Positions 9,433 to 18,578 of a stretch of 64,000 nucleotides of DNA are shown in pieces (position 1 is the stretch's first letter; each line of letters begins with the position of its first letter). The position numbers and the translations under genes were made by a program. Where the stretch lies: contig NZ_PCPR01000018.1 in the NCBI RefSeq assembly GCF_002979775.1, forward strand, positions 47,998-111,997, given 5' to 3'. The stretch comes from Arthrobacter sp. MYb23. GTDB lineage: Bacteria; Actinomycetota; Actinomycetes; Actinomycetales; Micrococcaceae. A model generated the notes under the pieces. The model was not told the origin of the DNA. It was given only the letters and a program-made list of their open reading frames with translations, and did not search any database.

Positions 9433-11720
9433 TTGCCTTCTCCTGCCAGGGTGAGCCCGGAGGTACGGAACGTATGCGTGCCTGAGCCTACTTCCTGCCG
9501 AGGCATTGACGGCACGTCAATTTCGGCAGCTACGCCATCGGGTACCGTAACGCTGAACTCGTAGTCTCCCCCGTCTTGGAGATGCCACTCGCCGGCCACG
9601 GTTCCGTGCGGCGTCACCAAGCTGGTCTTGGCCCAGTCGATTCCGTGCCCGGGCTTGGGTGCATAGAGAACCTTGGCATAGCCGGGCTCAAGTGGCCTGA
9701 TGCCGCCCACCACTTTGTGCAGCCAATCCACAACGGCGCCCAGCGCATAGTGATTGAAGCTGGTCATTTCGCCTTGATTGATTGATCCGTCCGGCAGCAT
9801 TGAGTCCCAACGTTCCCAGACAGTGGTCGCCCCCATGGTTACCGGGTAGAGCCAGGAAGGGCATTGCTCCTCCAGCAGGAGGCGATACGCATCCTCAAGG
9901 TGTCCCGATTCGGAGAGCGCCCACGTGATGAAGGGAGTCCCGGCGAAACCGGTGGACACCCGGTATCCGTTGCGCGAGACGAGTTCAGCGAGGCGGTTCC
10001 CCGCAAACGTTCGTTCATCACCGCCGTCGAGCACGTCAAAGGCGATGGCCAGCGCGTAGACGGTGGTGCAGTCGCTGAGGATGGTACCGTCCGAACCAAC
10101 GTAGTGAGTGTTGAAGGCGGAACGAACCCGGTCCGCGAGCGCACTGAAGTGCTTCGCGTCCTCAGTGCGCCCCAGGATCGACGCTGTTTCCGACGTGATC
10201 CGGGCAGTGCGGTAGAGGCAGGCGGTGGCGACCACACCTTTATCCGCTTTGGAGTTCCACGGCTGATCCGGTGCGGCGTCGGGATCCAGCCAGTCGCCGA
10301 ACTGGAAACCTTGGTCCCACAGGCCGGTCTCGGAGAGCAAACCCTCAACCCGTCGGGTGTGGGCAGTAATTGACTCGTATTGGCGGCTGAGCACGTCCTT
10401 ATCTCCGTAGGCTTCCCACAGCGCCCAGGGAACCCAAACGGCGGCTTCACTCCATAGGGCCGTGGATTCGGGTGCCGGGAATTCCTTGGGGTGTTCCTCG
10501 TACTTGAGGATGTCCGGCACGGTAAACGGGACCATCCCGTCGGCGGCTTTCTGCTCGGCCGCAAGGTCCAGGAGCCAGTCCTGCAGGAAGTCCTTGACGT
10601 CGTAAAGGTAAGCAGCGGTGGGCGCGAACACCGCGATGTCACCAGTCCAGCCAAGCCGCTCGTTGCGTTGCGGGCAATCCGTGGGCAGGTCCAGGAAGTT
10701 GCCCTTCAAGCCCCAAACGATATTCCGGTGCAGCTGGTTCACCAGTGGATTGGAGCACTCGAACGTGCCGGTCCGCTCAAGCGCGGAATGTACGACGACG
10801 GCCTCCAGAGAATCCGCTGTCAGCTCACCCGGCCAGCCGCTCACCTCGGCGTAACGGAAGCCGTGGAAGGTGAACGTTGGCTCAAAAAAGTCCTGCCCAC
10901 CGGAAAGAATGATGCTGTCCGTGGCTTGGGCCGTACGCAGTGGACGGACACCAAGTTCACCGTCCTCGAGCACTTCGGCATGCCGCACAGTGACGGTCTC
11001 ACCGCGTTTGCCATGCACCGTAAACCGGAGCCATCCAACCAGGTTCTGCCCAAAGTCCACGAGTGTCTTCCCGCTGGGGGACGTGAAAATATCCACGGGC
11101 TTGAGGGCTTCGGTCCGAACCACAGGCGGGCTGATCGGCTCAGTCAGGCGCGCAGTGTCAAACTCCAGAGCATGGACCCCACCCCAGGACTTCGTGTCAA
11201 AACCGTGCTTGGTCCAGGTGTCCGCGGTGAGCCTGGCGTCAATGGTCTGCCCGTTGTAAAGGTCGTTGGCAAGGGTGGCTGAGGGGCCGGACTGCCAGGA
11301 CGTATCACTGCTAACGGTCTGGATGAAGCCATCGGCGTACTCGATGTCCAGCTGGCCGAAGAAGCCCAATTCAGATCCGTAAAATGCTGAGTTGCCGTTC
11401 CAGGACAAGTTGCCCCGGTACCAGCCGTTGCCAAGGGCGGCGCCGATGACATTGACGGGCTCCAGCAAGTGGGTGACGTCGTAGCTGCGGTAGCGAAGCC
11501 GCCACTCGTAGGAGCTCCAGCCCGGGCTCAAGACATCTTCGCTGACCGGACGGCCATTGATGGAGGCCTCGAAAACGCCGAAGGACGTGGCGCGAAGGAT
11601 CGCCTTGACCGGTATGCCGTGGCCGCCTGCCAAGGCGAATTCCTTCCGCAGCAGCGGCGCTCCATTGAAGTCCTCGTTGGGCGCAATCATCGTCGCGGAC
11701 CACGGGAGTAGTGCTGTCAT
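9429..11720 (-). CDS. Alpha-L-rhamnosidase, GH78
   Basis: 763 residues. The N-terminal beta-sandwich (INGRPVSEDVLSPGWSSYEWRLRYRSYDVT, then GNGWYRGNLSW) and the (alpha/alpha)6 barrel with DLPTDCPQRNERLGWTGD near residues 345-362 are hallmarks of GH78; the acidic residues here include the general acid. GEMTSFNHYALGAVVDWLH is also typical. No signal peptide, so cytoplasmic. Shorter than the other GH78 in this window (about 865 residues) because it lacks the first N-terminal domain. Downstream of TetR and an MFS transporter, upstream of GH3: a rhamnoside operon. Confidence 0.93.
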   Translation of the reverse strand: MTALLPWSATMIAPNEDFNGAPLLRKEFALAGGHGIPVKAILRATSFGVFEASINGRPVSEDVLSPGWSSYEWRLRYRSYDVTHLLEPVNVIGAALGNGWYRGNLSWNGNSAFYGSELGFFGQLDIEYADGFIQTVSSDTSWQSGPSATLANDLYNGQTIDARLTADTWTKHGFDTKSWGGVHALEFDTARLTEPISPPVVRTEALKPVDIFTSPSGKTLVDFGQNLVGWLRFTVHGKRGETVTVRHAEVLEDGELGVRPLRTAQATDSIILSGGQDFFEPTFTFHGFRYAEVSGWPGELTADSLEAVVVHSALERTGTFECSNPLVNQLHRNIVWGLKGNFLDLPTDCPQRNERLGWTGDIAVFAPTAAYLYDVKDFLQDWLLDLAAEQKAADGMVPFTVPDILKYEEHPKEFPAPESTALWSEAAVWVPWALWEAYGDKDVLSRQYESITAHTRRVEGLLSETGLWDQGFQFGDWLDPDAAPDQPWNSKADKGVVATACLYRTARITSETASILGRTEDAKHFSALADRVRSAFNTHYVGSDGTILSDCTTVYALAIAFDVLDGGDERTFAGNRLAELVSRNGYRVSTGFAGTPFITWALSESGHLEDAYRLLLEEQCPSWLYPVTMGATTVWERWDSMLPDGSINQGEMTSFNHYALGAVVDWLHKVVGGIRPLEPGYAKVLYAPKPGHGIDWAKTSLVTPHGTVAGEWHLQDGGDYEFSVTVPDGVAAEIDVPSMPRQEVGSGTHTFRTSGLTLAGEGK

Positions 11721-11779
11721 GAGCTTCTTTCTCTAATGAGTGAGGAGTAGGTGGCCGGCAGGACCGGCGGGCGACGACG

Positions 11780-12454
11780 TCAGTCCCCGAGCCCGCGGCC
11801 GTCAGTGGTGACTGACCGCGAAAGCCGGTCAAGGTAGTTGAAGACAGTGCTGTGCAACGACGTGTTCGTTTTATCCAGGGCCCACTGGATGGTGAATCCA
11901 TCCACGACTGCCAGGATTTCAGCGGCGATCTGACGCACATCCGTGCCTTCTCGAAGGGTTCCAGCAGTGATCATCGGCGCCATAAAACCGGAACTTGCGT
12001 CGACGATGCTTTTGTATCTCCGCTGGAAGTACTCGTGGGCGGGATGTTCTTCGTTGGACGATTCAGCTGCCAGCACGCTGAACATTTGAGTCAGTCCTGG
12101 CTGGCTTTCGTTGAATGCCGTTTGGGCAGCCACTTGTCCGAAGTACCTGACCGGATCATTGCCGAAGTCTTCCGCGTAGAAGGCGCTGAATGCCCGCTGG
12201 TCACGCAGTTCAAGAACTGCTGAGAGGAGTTCTTCCTTGCTGCTGAAATGGTGCATGAGACCGGCCTTGGTCAGCCCCACATCGGCAGCGATCTTTGGCA
12301 TGGAAGAGTTGAAGTAACCCCACTGGGCAAAGTGCTCTATAGCCGATTCAAGGATGGCCTGGCGCCGCGCATCCGCTGCCTTGTACGGACCAGTCCGGCG
12401 AACGCGCTTGGGGCGCTCTGTGGACTTCTGGCTTACCTCGGTTTGCATCGTCAT
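11780..12454 (-). CDS. TetR-family transcriptional regulator
   Basis: 224 residues with a standard TetR helix-turn-helix near residues 28-75 (ILESAIEHFAQWGYFNSSMPKIAADVGLTKAGLMHHFSSKEELLSAV) and a variable ligand-binding C terminus. Lies 11 bases after the MFS gene and 59 bases before the GH78 gene, so it is inside the operon it probably controls. Ligand may be a rhamnoside, inferred from context only. Confidence 0.9.
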   Translation of the reverse strand: MTMQTEVSQKSTERPKRVRRTGPYKAADARRQAILESAIEHFAQWGYFNSSMPKIAADVGLTKAGLMHHFSSKEELLSAVLELRDQRAFSAFYAEDFGNDPVRYFGQVAAQTAFNESQPGLTQMFSVLAAESSNEEHPAHEYFQRRYKSIVDASSGFMAPMITAGTLREGTDVRQIAAEILAVVDGFTIQWALDKTNTSLHSTVFNYLDRLSRSVTTDGRGLGD

Positions 12455-12465
12455 AACTTAGCCGC

Positions 12466-13764
12466 CTAGCCTGCCACGTTCTGCCGTGCGTCCTGGGTGA
12501 CCGTCACGCCGTCGTCACCCTTAAGGAAGGTGCGCATCCGGAAGATCCAGAAGATGCCGATCAGATACGCCGCGCCGGAGGTGATGATCAGGAAGACAAA
12601 GAGCAGCGCAGGGCCTGCGGAGATGATCAGCGGGGTCACCAAGGCGGCGCCTGCAGCAACGAGGCGGGCGAAGGCGATGGTGATGCCTTGAGCTGTGCTT
12701 CGGTGGCTGGTGGGAAAGAGCTCCTGCGACCAGATCTTGTACATGGGTTCACCGGCGATCGCACCGCCAAGGGCACCCAGGACTCCCATGACCACAAGTG
12801 TCACGGCGGTGATGCCGAAGACCAGCGGCACTGCCAACCCCGCAAGGGCGAGGATGGCCGCGATGACGAACGAGCGGTGACGCTTTGAGGTATCCACGAT
12901 TTTCATCATGACGAACAGGCCTGCCACGCTGAGCAGGAGGATGCCAAGGCCCAACATCGAGGCCGTGGCAACATCCGTGCCGGCTACGTTTACGAAGAGG
13001 TACGTGGAGAATTGTCCGTTGGTGTTGGCCGCGATGTTGACCAGGGCATAGAAGAGGCCGGTTGCTACGAGTGGCGCGAGAAGCTTGGGCGCAAAAAGGG
13101 CACGCAAAGAACTCAAATCCACGCGCTCGCCATCGACGGCGTCGTCGCGTACCGCGGAGCTGCGCGTTTCGGTCCACAAACGCGATTCCTTGATACCCCA
13201 GCGCAGCGCGACTGCAAGCAATGCGACAACGGCCAAGTGGCCGTAAATAATCTGCGCACCCAACATACCTGCGTTACCGAAGAAGATGCTGATGATAATG
13301 ACGCCCAGAATGCCCGCCATCCAGAGCACATGGGTGAACGTCACCATCTTTCCGCGCTTATCCTCCGGCGCCGATTCGGCAATCATGGCCATCGAAACAG
13401 GGAGATCCGCACCGGCCGCGAACCCGAGCACGGCCAAACCGACATAGAGGACGGCTACGCTCGGGAAGAGCATGAGGGCCAGCGCGGCCACGATGAAAAT
13501 GCTCAACGTGGCGAGGAAAACACGACGACGACCCAACCTGTCACCCAGACGCCCACCTATCAGCGCGCCGCCTGCGATCATGACTGTCAGGAGCGCTGAC
13601 AGCTGCCCGATTTGACCGGGCGTAAGGCCGAGCGGTTCTTGGAGGATCACCAAGGCTGTACCTGTTCCCGCGATAGCTCCGGCGTCAACGTAGGAGGCCA
13701 GACCGGACGCGAAGGCAACCCGCCACCCATGCCGGGTGGCGACTCGTTGGTCAAGGGTATTCAT
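12466..13764 (-). CDS. MFS transporter (sugar/metabolite:proton symporter type)
   Basis: 432 residues, twelve predicted membrane helices. The loop 2-3 signature GGRLGDRLGRRRVF and the repeated-half motif DTSKRHR are MFS features; the pattern of helices and ESAPEDKRGKMV after helix 4 fits the metabolite/sugar symporter branch. ATG with AAGGAGAG four bases upstream. First gene of the unit MFS-TetR-GH78-GH3, so it likely imports the glycoside that the two hydrolases cut. A 15-base palindrome (13814) sits in its promoter region. Confidence 0.88.
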   Translation of the reverse strand: MNTLDQRVATRHGWRVAFASGLASYVDAGAIAGTGTALVILQEPLGLTPGQIGQLSALLTVMIAGGALIGGRLGDRLGRRRVFLATLSIFIVAALALMLFPSVAVLYVGLAVLGFAAGADLPVSMAMIAESAPEDKRGKMVTFTHVLWMAGILGVIIISIFFGNAGMLGAQIIYGHLAVVALLAVALRWGIKESRLWTETRSSAVRDDAVDGERVDLSSLRALFAPKLLAPLVATGLFYALVNIAANTNGQFSTYLFVNVAGTDVATASMLGLGILLLSVAGLFVMMKIVDTSKRHRSFVIAAILALAGLAVPLVFGITAVTLVVMGVLGALGGAIAGEPMYKIWSQELFPTSHRSTAQGITIAFARLVAAGAALVTPLIISAGPALLFVFLIITSGAAYLIGIFWIFRMRTFLKGDDGVTVTQDARQNVAG

Positions 13765-13813
13765 GGGACTCTCCTTTGAATCACGGCATTTGTGGAGCAG
13801 AAGACTACGGATT

Positions 13814-13828
13814 GAATCGTTTCGATTC
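13814..13828. promoter_or_regulatory. Palindromic operator candidate upstream of rhamnoside operon
   Basis: GAATCGTTTCGATTC is a perfect six-base inverted repeat with a three-base centre, 50 bases before the MFS start. It could bind the TetR protein of the operon; its form also resembles LacI-type sites. Confidence 0.5.
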
Positions 13829-13955
13829 TGCTTTCAAAGAAGCCTAGCAAGTTAAAAACCTACCCACAAGAGGGTATTTAACTGTCGCCCATAGATATTG
13901 AATGGTTTTCTTTGCGACATTGTTGGCCCCAGGTGTGACCTCCATCCCGCAGCGC

Positions 13956-13989
13956 TCGACGTCGGCACTCAAGAAAGTGCCGACGTCGA
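13956..13989 (-). terminator. Long hairpin downstream of the P450/AAHS operon
   Basis: Stem of 14 perfect pairs (13956-13969 with 13976-13989), loop CAAGAA. It lies 18 bases past the AAHS transporter stop. No U tract follows on the minus strand, so it may act as a terminator or as a 3' end stabiliser. Confidence 0.55.
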
Positions 13990-14007
13990 ACTCGTTTCGG
14001 GCTGCTT

Positions 14008-15348
14008 TTAGCCCACACTCACCGTCTCGCTATCCCGCTCCCCTACCGGCCTCCGGGAGGCCAGCGACCAGATCGCCGCCATCGACAAGGCCGATACCAC
14101 CAACGGAATGCTGAAGAGAATGAAGACGTTCTCTGCCTTCCAGCCACCGGCCAGCAGATAGCCCACAAGAATGGGCGAAACGATCGAGACGAGGCGTCCG
14201 ATGCCCACCATCCAACCGATGCCCGTTCCGCGCAGGGCGGCCGGGAACAGGGTGGGTGTGGTGGCGTAGAACCCCGCAACGTTGGCAGAAGTGACCACAC
14301 CGAGAACTGCGCCGATCACGATGGCCAGTGATGTTTGGTTGAACGTCGTCCCAAAAAGTGCGTAGATCAGGGCAGAGACCAGTAGGGATCCCAGCAGCAA
14401 GTGCCGGCTGCGCAGGAAAACGGCCAGGATGCTGAAGATGAAGCAGCCGATGATGCCACCGAAGTTGACCACAAGCCCCATGGTCACGCCCAGGCTGTCG
14501 TCGCCCGATGATGTGGCAATGAGCTTGGGTGTCCACGTACTTGCGAAGTAGTAAGCGGCGATCATCAAGCCGTAGCCAGTCCACAGCAGGAGTGATTGGA
14601 TGGCCATTCGTCCGGCGAGCAGGTCCCTGATTCCGCGCTGCACTTGCTGCCCCTGAGATAGGTCAGGGAGTTCGGCCAGGGCCGGCCTCCGCATTTGCAG
14701 GAGAAGGGCATTTATACGGGCCAGGGCGTTGGGCGGACGCTTGCTGACTAAGTACTCCAGCGATTCGGGGAGGAATCGCCAGGTCACCGCAAGCATGATG
14801 ATGCTGGCCGCAGCCCCGACGGCGAACACAGAGCGCCAGCCAAAGTGTGGAATCAGCGGCCCGGCAATGAAGCCGCCGAGAGTCGCGCCGATGGCGAACC
14901 CTGAGGTGAACAACCCGAAAATGCTCCCGCGGCGTTTATCCGACGAGTACTCCGAGACGAACACGTTCAAGTTGGCGATCATGCCGCCAATGCCCAGGCC
15001 GGCCAGCACCCGGTAGGCCATGAGCTGGATGACGTCGCCGGCAAGGACTGAGAGGATCATGCCCGTGCTCACGAGGATCAGTGCCACCAGCATCATTCGG
15101 CGTCGGCCGATCTTGTCTGAAAATGGCGTGAGAATCAGTGAGCCAGCTGCCATGCCTACGAGACCGGAGCTGAGGAGGTAACCCAGCGTGACGGGGTCCA
15201 GGCTCCACGCTTTGGACAGTGCGGGCGCGGCATAGGCGGCCACCGCCACATCCATACCGTCAATGAGCATCAGGGCGATAGCCACCGCAACGGCCCGTAC
15301 TTGGAGCCTGCTCATTGGGGATGAGCGAAGGTCTTTGAGAATGTCCAT
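14008..15348 (-). CDS. MFS transporter, aromatic acid:proton symporter (AAHS) family
   Basis: 446 residues from ATG 15348, which has AAGGAAG five bases upstream; the frame is open further but only through the P450 3' end. MLIDGMDVAVAAYAAPALSKAWSL in helix 1 carries the DGxD motif of PcaK/BenK-like aromatic acid importers; DKIGRRRMM is the loop 2-3 signature. Last gene in the order reductase, P450, transporter. It probably imports a benzoate-type acid that the P450 then oxidises (inference from the family). Confidence 0.87.
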   Translation of the reverse strand: MDILKDLRSSPMSRLQVRAVAVAIALMLIDGMDVAVAAYAAPALSKAWSLDPVTLGYLLSSGLVGMAAGSLILTPFSDKIGRRRMMLVALILVSTGMILSVLAGDVIQLMAYRVLAGLGIGGMIANLNVFVSEYSSDKRRGSIFGLFTSGFAIGATLGGFIAGPLIPHFGWRSVFAVGAAASIIMLAVTWRFLPESLEYLVSKRPPNALARINALLLQMRRPALAELPDLSQGQQVQRGIRDLLAGRMAIQSLLLWTGYGLMIAAYYFASTWTPKLIATSSGDDSLGVTMGLVVNFGGIIGCFIFSILAVFLRSRHLLLGSLLVSALIYALFGTTFNQTSLAIVIGAVLGVVTSANVAGFYATTPTLFPAALRGTGIGWMVGIGRLVSIVSPILVGYLLAGGWKAENVFILFSIPLVVSALSMAAIWSLASRRPVGERDSETVSVG

Positions 15349-15350
15349 GT

Positions 15351-16577
15351 TTACTTCCTTGTAAAGGTGGGACTTGTCTTCACGCGCACGGGCAAGGATT
15401 CCCAAGCCCGCAGCGTGTTGTTGTGGTGCCTGCGTGTGGGGCCGCAGATTTCGATGGTTTCGATCCTTCGAGCGAGCACTTCGAGGAGGGTGGACGCTTC
15501 GAGCCGGGCAATGTGTTGGCCGACGCACTGGTGGATCCCGAAACCGAATCCCACGTGCCCGGAGGGATCCCGGTTCAGGTCGAAGGCGTCCGGATTGTCC
15601 CAGCGTCGGGGATCCCGGTTGGCTGATCCCAGGAACATGAGAATCTTCCGGCCCTCGGGGATGAGCGTCCCGCCCACCTCGATGTCCCGCGTGGTGGTCC
15701 GGAAGAAGGTCTGGACCGGTGACTCGAAGCGGACGGCTTCGTCAAAGGCCGTACGTGACAGCGCGGAGTTTTCGCGAAGCCGGGACCATTGGCCAGGGTT
15801 CGTGGCAAACGCGTAAAGAACAGCGGCCAGGCCATTAACAGTGGTGTCCACGCCGGCAGTGAGCAGCGACCGGACAATCAACGGAGCCTGCGCCTCGGTG
15901 ATGTCCCCACGATCCGCGGCGGCCCAGATTTGGGCACCGAGTCCGTCCGTGGTCAGCACCTCTCGAGCACATTGAGAGGCGATCGAGGCGGACAGTTCCG
16001 GCACCCGCGGCGCACCCTTTGCCACGAGCTCGTTGGGCGGGCCAAAGGCATTGAACGCGTGGTCCCCGTACGGCAGCAGGTTCTCCCGGCCGGCTTGGGG
16101 TATGCCCACAGCATCTGGAAAGACACGAAGCGGGAAAGCCGCGGCCAGGTCCGCGACGGCGTCGAACTCCGGGCCACGGGACAGGACCTGGTCCACCAGT
16201 TCTTCCGCGTCGGCTGTCCAGGATTCCGCCAGTTTGCGGATCTCCCGGGGTCCGAGAATCTTGGTCAGCAGAGCACGTGGCGCGTCATGGTGGGGAGGAT
16301 CAGCTTCGAGAAGTAGGCTCGGTGTTCGCCATGGCATTTCCTTCCGGAAGTTGCTGAGGCCCACACCGGCTGCGGACTGGAATGTTTGCCAGTCGGTCAG
16401 CGCGGCCTGCACTTCCCCGTACCGGCCCATGGCGTAGACGTCGTACTTGTTGAGATAAACCACAGGGCCGGCAGCCCGGAGTTCGGTTTGGAACGGGAGT
16501 GGATTTTCCAGGACGTCCCGGCTGAACGGGTCGACGTCAGTGCAGGGGGTTTTTGGGTCGCTGATGATGGTTGTCAT
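15351..16577 (-). CDS. Cytochrome P450, class I, probable aromatic acid monooxygenase
   Basis: 408 residues. I-helix AGVDTTVNG, K-helix EAVR, and the haem loop FGFGIHQCVGQ with ligand Cys351. The C-terminal NNTLRAWESLPVRV resembles CYP199-type 4-methoxybenzoate enzymes, recalled from memory. With an aromatic-acid transporter downstream and a reductase carrying its own 2Fe-2S domain 29 bases upstream, the likely role is O-demethylation or hydroxylation of a lignin- or plant-derived aromatic acid. AAGGA precedes the ATG. The substrate is inference. Confidence 0.9.
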   Translation of the reverse strand: MTTIISDPKTPCTDVDPFSRDVLENPLPFQTELRAAGPVVYLNKYDVYAMGRYGEVQAALTDWQTFQSAAGVGLSNFRKEMPWRTPSLLLEADPPHHDAPRALLTKILGPREIRKLAESWTADAEELVDQVLSRGPEFDAVADLAAAFPLRVFPDAVGIPQAGRENLLPYGDHAFNAFGPPNELVAKGAPRVPELSASIASQCAREVLTTDGLGAQIWAAADRGDITEAQAPLIVRSLLTAGVDTTVNGLAAVLYAFATNPGQWSRLRENSALSRTAFDEAVRFESPVQTFFRTTTRDIEVGGTLIPEGRKILMFLGSANRDPRRWDNPDAFDLNRDPSGHVGFGFGIHQCVGQHIARLEASTLLEVLARRIETIEICGPTRRHHNNTLRAWESLPVRVKTSPTFTRK

Positions 16578-16606
16578 GGGTGGGTCCTTCGTGAGATGTG
16601 CCGGGG

Positions 16607-17578
16607 CTAAACGTCAAGAACGAGGCGGTCACCGCAGGAGCGTGAGACGCAAGGAAACATGCAGTTTCCCGCTGCCCGATCCGCGTCGCCAAGAATGGAG
16701 TCGCGGTGGTCCGGTTCGCCGTCGAGGACTGTGACTTCGCAGGTTCCGCACGTGCCTTCCCTGCACGAGGTCAACATCCGCACGCCGGCTCTCTGGATCG
16801 CTTCGAGGACGCTTACCTCCGGTTGAACGGTGACGGTGAGCCCTGCGCGGGCCAGTTCGACGTCGAAAGAAGCGTCTCTGATGGGGGCGCCGTGCGACTT
16901 CGCGACGAAGTGTTCAAGGCGCAGGAGTCCGGGCGGCCAGTCAGCGCAGTGGCGTTCGACGGCGGCAAGAAGCCTCTGCGGACCGCAAACGTACACCTTC
17001 GTGTCCGCCGAAGCTGGTCCGATGAGGTCCGATGCGGTGCGGGGTCCTGCTTGGTCCTTGGGCACGATCATGACGCGATCACCATAGGCTGCGAGCTCCT
17101 CCAGGAATGCCATAGTGCGCCGTGACCGTCCAAAGTAGAGCAGCCTCCACTCCGCTCCCATCATGTGGGCCTGCTGGATCATGGGCAGCAGGGGTGTGAT
17201 CCCGATGCCTCCGGCGATGAATAGGTACTTTTCGGACGGTACGAGGCGGAAATTGTTACGGGGCCCGCCAATGGCGAGGGTCATGCCCTCGGTGAGTCCA
17301 TGATGGATGAAGTCAGATCCGCCGCGGCCGTCCGTCTCATGGAGGACGGCAATGCGGTAGTTGTGGGCATCCCATCGGTCTCCGCAAAGGGAGTACTGGC
17401 GGTTGATGCCGGAAGGCAGTATCACGTCTATGTGCGATCCGGGCGTCCAGTCGGGCAACCTGCGCCCTGCCGGGTGAGCCAGGTTCAGGGACACTACTCC
17501 ATCTGCAACGTGCTTCTTCGCCGTGACTACCAACCTCGTCTGCAAGGCGTATGAATCGGAATTCTCTTCGGTGAACAT
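16607..17578 (-). CDS. PDR/VanB-type oxidoreductase with C-terminal 2Fe-2S domain
   Basis: 323 residues in the order flavin domain (RQYSLCGD near 85-92), NAD(P)H domain (FIAGGIGITPLLPMI), then a plant-type ferredoxin with cysteines 272, 277, 280 and 310 (C-x4-C-x2-C-x29-C). Enzymes of this build feed electrons from NADH to Rieske oxygenases such as VanA; here the only oxygenase next to it is the P450, so it is presumably the one-protein redox partner of that P450. AAGGAG four bases before the ATG. First gene of the operon, behind a 17-base palindrome. Confidence 0.9.
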   Translation of the reverse strand: MFTEENSDSYALQTRLVVTAKKHVADGVVSLNLAHPAGRRLPDWTPGSHIDVILPSGINRQYSLCGDRWDAHNYRIAVLHETDGRGGSDFIHHGLTEGMTLAIGGPRNNFRLVPSEKYLFIAGGIGITPLLPMIQQAHMMGAEWRLLYFGRSRRTMAFLEELAAYGDRVMIVPKDQAGPRTASDLIGPASADTKVYVCGPQRLLAAVERHCADWPPGLLRLEHFVAKSHGAPIRDASFDVELARAGLTVTVQPEVSVLEAIQRAGVRMLTSCREGTCGTCEVTVLDGEPDHRDSILGDADRAAGNCMFPCVSRSCGDRLVLDV

Positions 17579-17644
17579 TCGGCTCCTTTGCTCGCGTTGT
17601 TCTCCGTAAAGACTCGCTTTCAGCTGTCCGTCGCCACTATGGAA

Positions 17645-17661
17645 TTCTCAATGGTTGAGAA
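17645..17661. promoter_or_regulatory. Palindromic operator candidate for the IclR regulator
   Basis: TTCTCAATGGTTGAGAA is a perfect seven-base inverted repeat around TGG, 67 bases before the reductase start and beside the IclR gene. Size and position fit an IclR-family binding site that controls the reductase-P450-transporter operon. Confidence 0.6.
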
Positions 17662-17676
17662 CACTTTTGAGGTGCG

Positions 17677-18441
17677 TCACCTCGGAGGCGGTGCGGGATA
17701 CTCCATCGAACGGGTCACAGCTGCCGACGCAGCCTGTAGTACGGCAATGCGGGACTTCGCATTGGCGTCATTCGGCACAATGACAGCCAACGACGCCACC
17801 ACGTTGCCCAAGGGATCCCTGACCGGAACGGCCGCACCGGCAGCGGCCGGGTGGAGGTGTCCCGCCAGAAAAGCGAACCCATTCCGGCGCACCTCGGCAA
17901 GGACAGACCTGAGTTGCTGCGGAGTGCTGATGGTCTGGTCGGTGAACACCTCAAGAGGCCTGGCAATAATTCGTTCCTGCTGGGCCGCCGGAGCAAAAGC
18001 CAACAGAAGAATGCCCGACGACGAAGCGTGCAAAGGCAAGCGACCCGCAACGCGGGTGTAGTTGATGACAGCCCCGGGCGCTGTCAGTCTTTCGACGAAA
18101 AGCACCTCGTCGCCCTCCATGACACCCAACTGGATATGCTGGCCGACGATCGAGTGCAGATCTTCCATGACTGGCATCGCCGCTTCTCTGAGGCTCAAGG
18201 TCGGTGAGGCACGGGAGGCCAGTTCCCACATCCGGACGCCGATCCGAACCTTCCGGTCCTCGTCGCGCTGGAGCCACCCAAACCCGCTAAGTTCTTCTAG
18301 AAGCCGTGAGGCTGTGGCGATGTGCAGCCCCGAACGGCGGGAAATCTCTGTGACGGTCAACACGGTATCACCGGGCCCGAAGGCTTCAATGATCCGGACG
18401 GCGCGGGAGAGGACAGACTCTCCACCTTGAGTGCGGGGCAT
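17677..18441 (-). CDS. IclR-family transcriptional regulator
   Basis: 254 residues: N-terminal helix-turn-helix (SVLSRAVRIIEAF, LTVTEISRRSGLHIATASRLLEELSGFGWL) and the IclR effector domain (VMEDLHSIVGQHIQLGVMEGDEVLFVERL, LPLHASSSGILLLAF). GGAGGG seven bases before the ATG. It is the first gene upstream of the P450 operon in the same direction, so an aromatic acid or its oxidation product is the probable effector. Confidence 0.92.
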   Translation of the reverse strand: MPRTQGGESVLSRAVRIIEAFGPGDTVLTVTEISRRSGLHIATASRLLEELSGFGWLQRDEDRKVRIGVRMWELASRASPTLSLREAAMPVMEDLHSIVGQHIQLGVMEGDEVLFVERLTAPGAVINYTRVAGRLPLHASSSGILLLAFAPAAQQERIIARPLEVFTDQTISTPQQLRSVLAEVRRNGFAFLAGHLHPAAAGAAVPVRDPLGNVVASLAVIVPNDANAKSRIAVLQAASAAVTRSMEYPAPPPR

Positions 18442-18536
18442 GGCCCTACCCTCCGTGATTTGCAGGACCGTGTCGAGCGAGTCCTGTCATCGGACCTTCC
18501 TTAGCCGTGCTGGCCCGGAACGCTTGTGACCTGGTA

Positions 18537-18562
18537 CCGGGCAAGGGAACTCCCCTGCCCGG
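18537..18562 (-). terminator. Hairpin after the second GH78 gene
   Basis: CCGGGCAAGGG (18537-18547) pairs with CCCCTGCCCGG (18552-18562); the one mismatch becomes a G-U pair in the minus-strand RNA, which suggests a terminator for the rhamnosidase operon. No U tract is seen. Confidence 0.45.
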
Positions 18563-18578
18563 CGCTTCATGTCAATCC

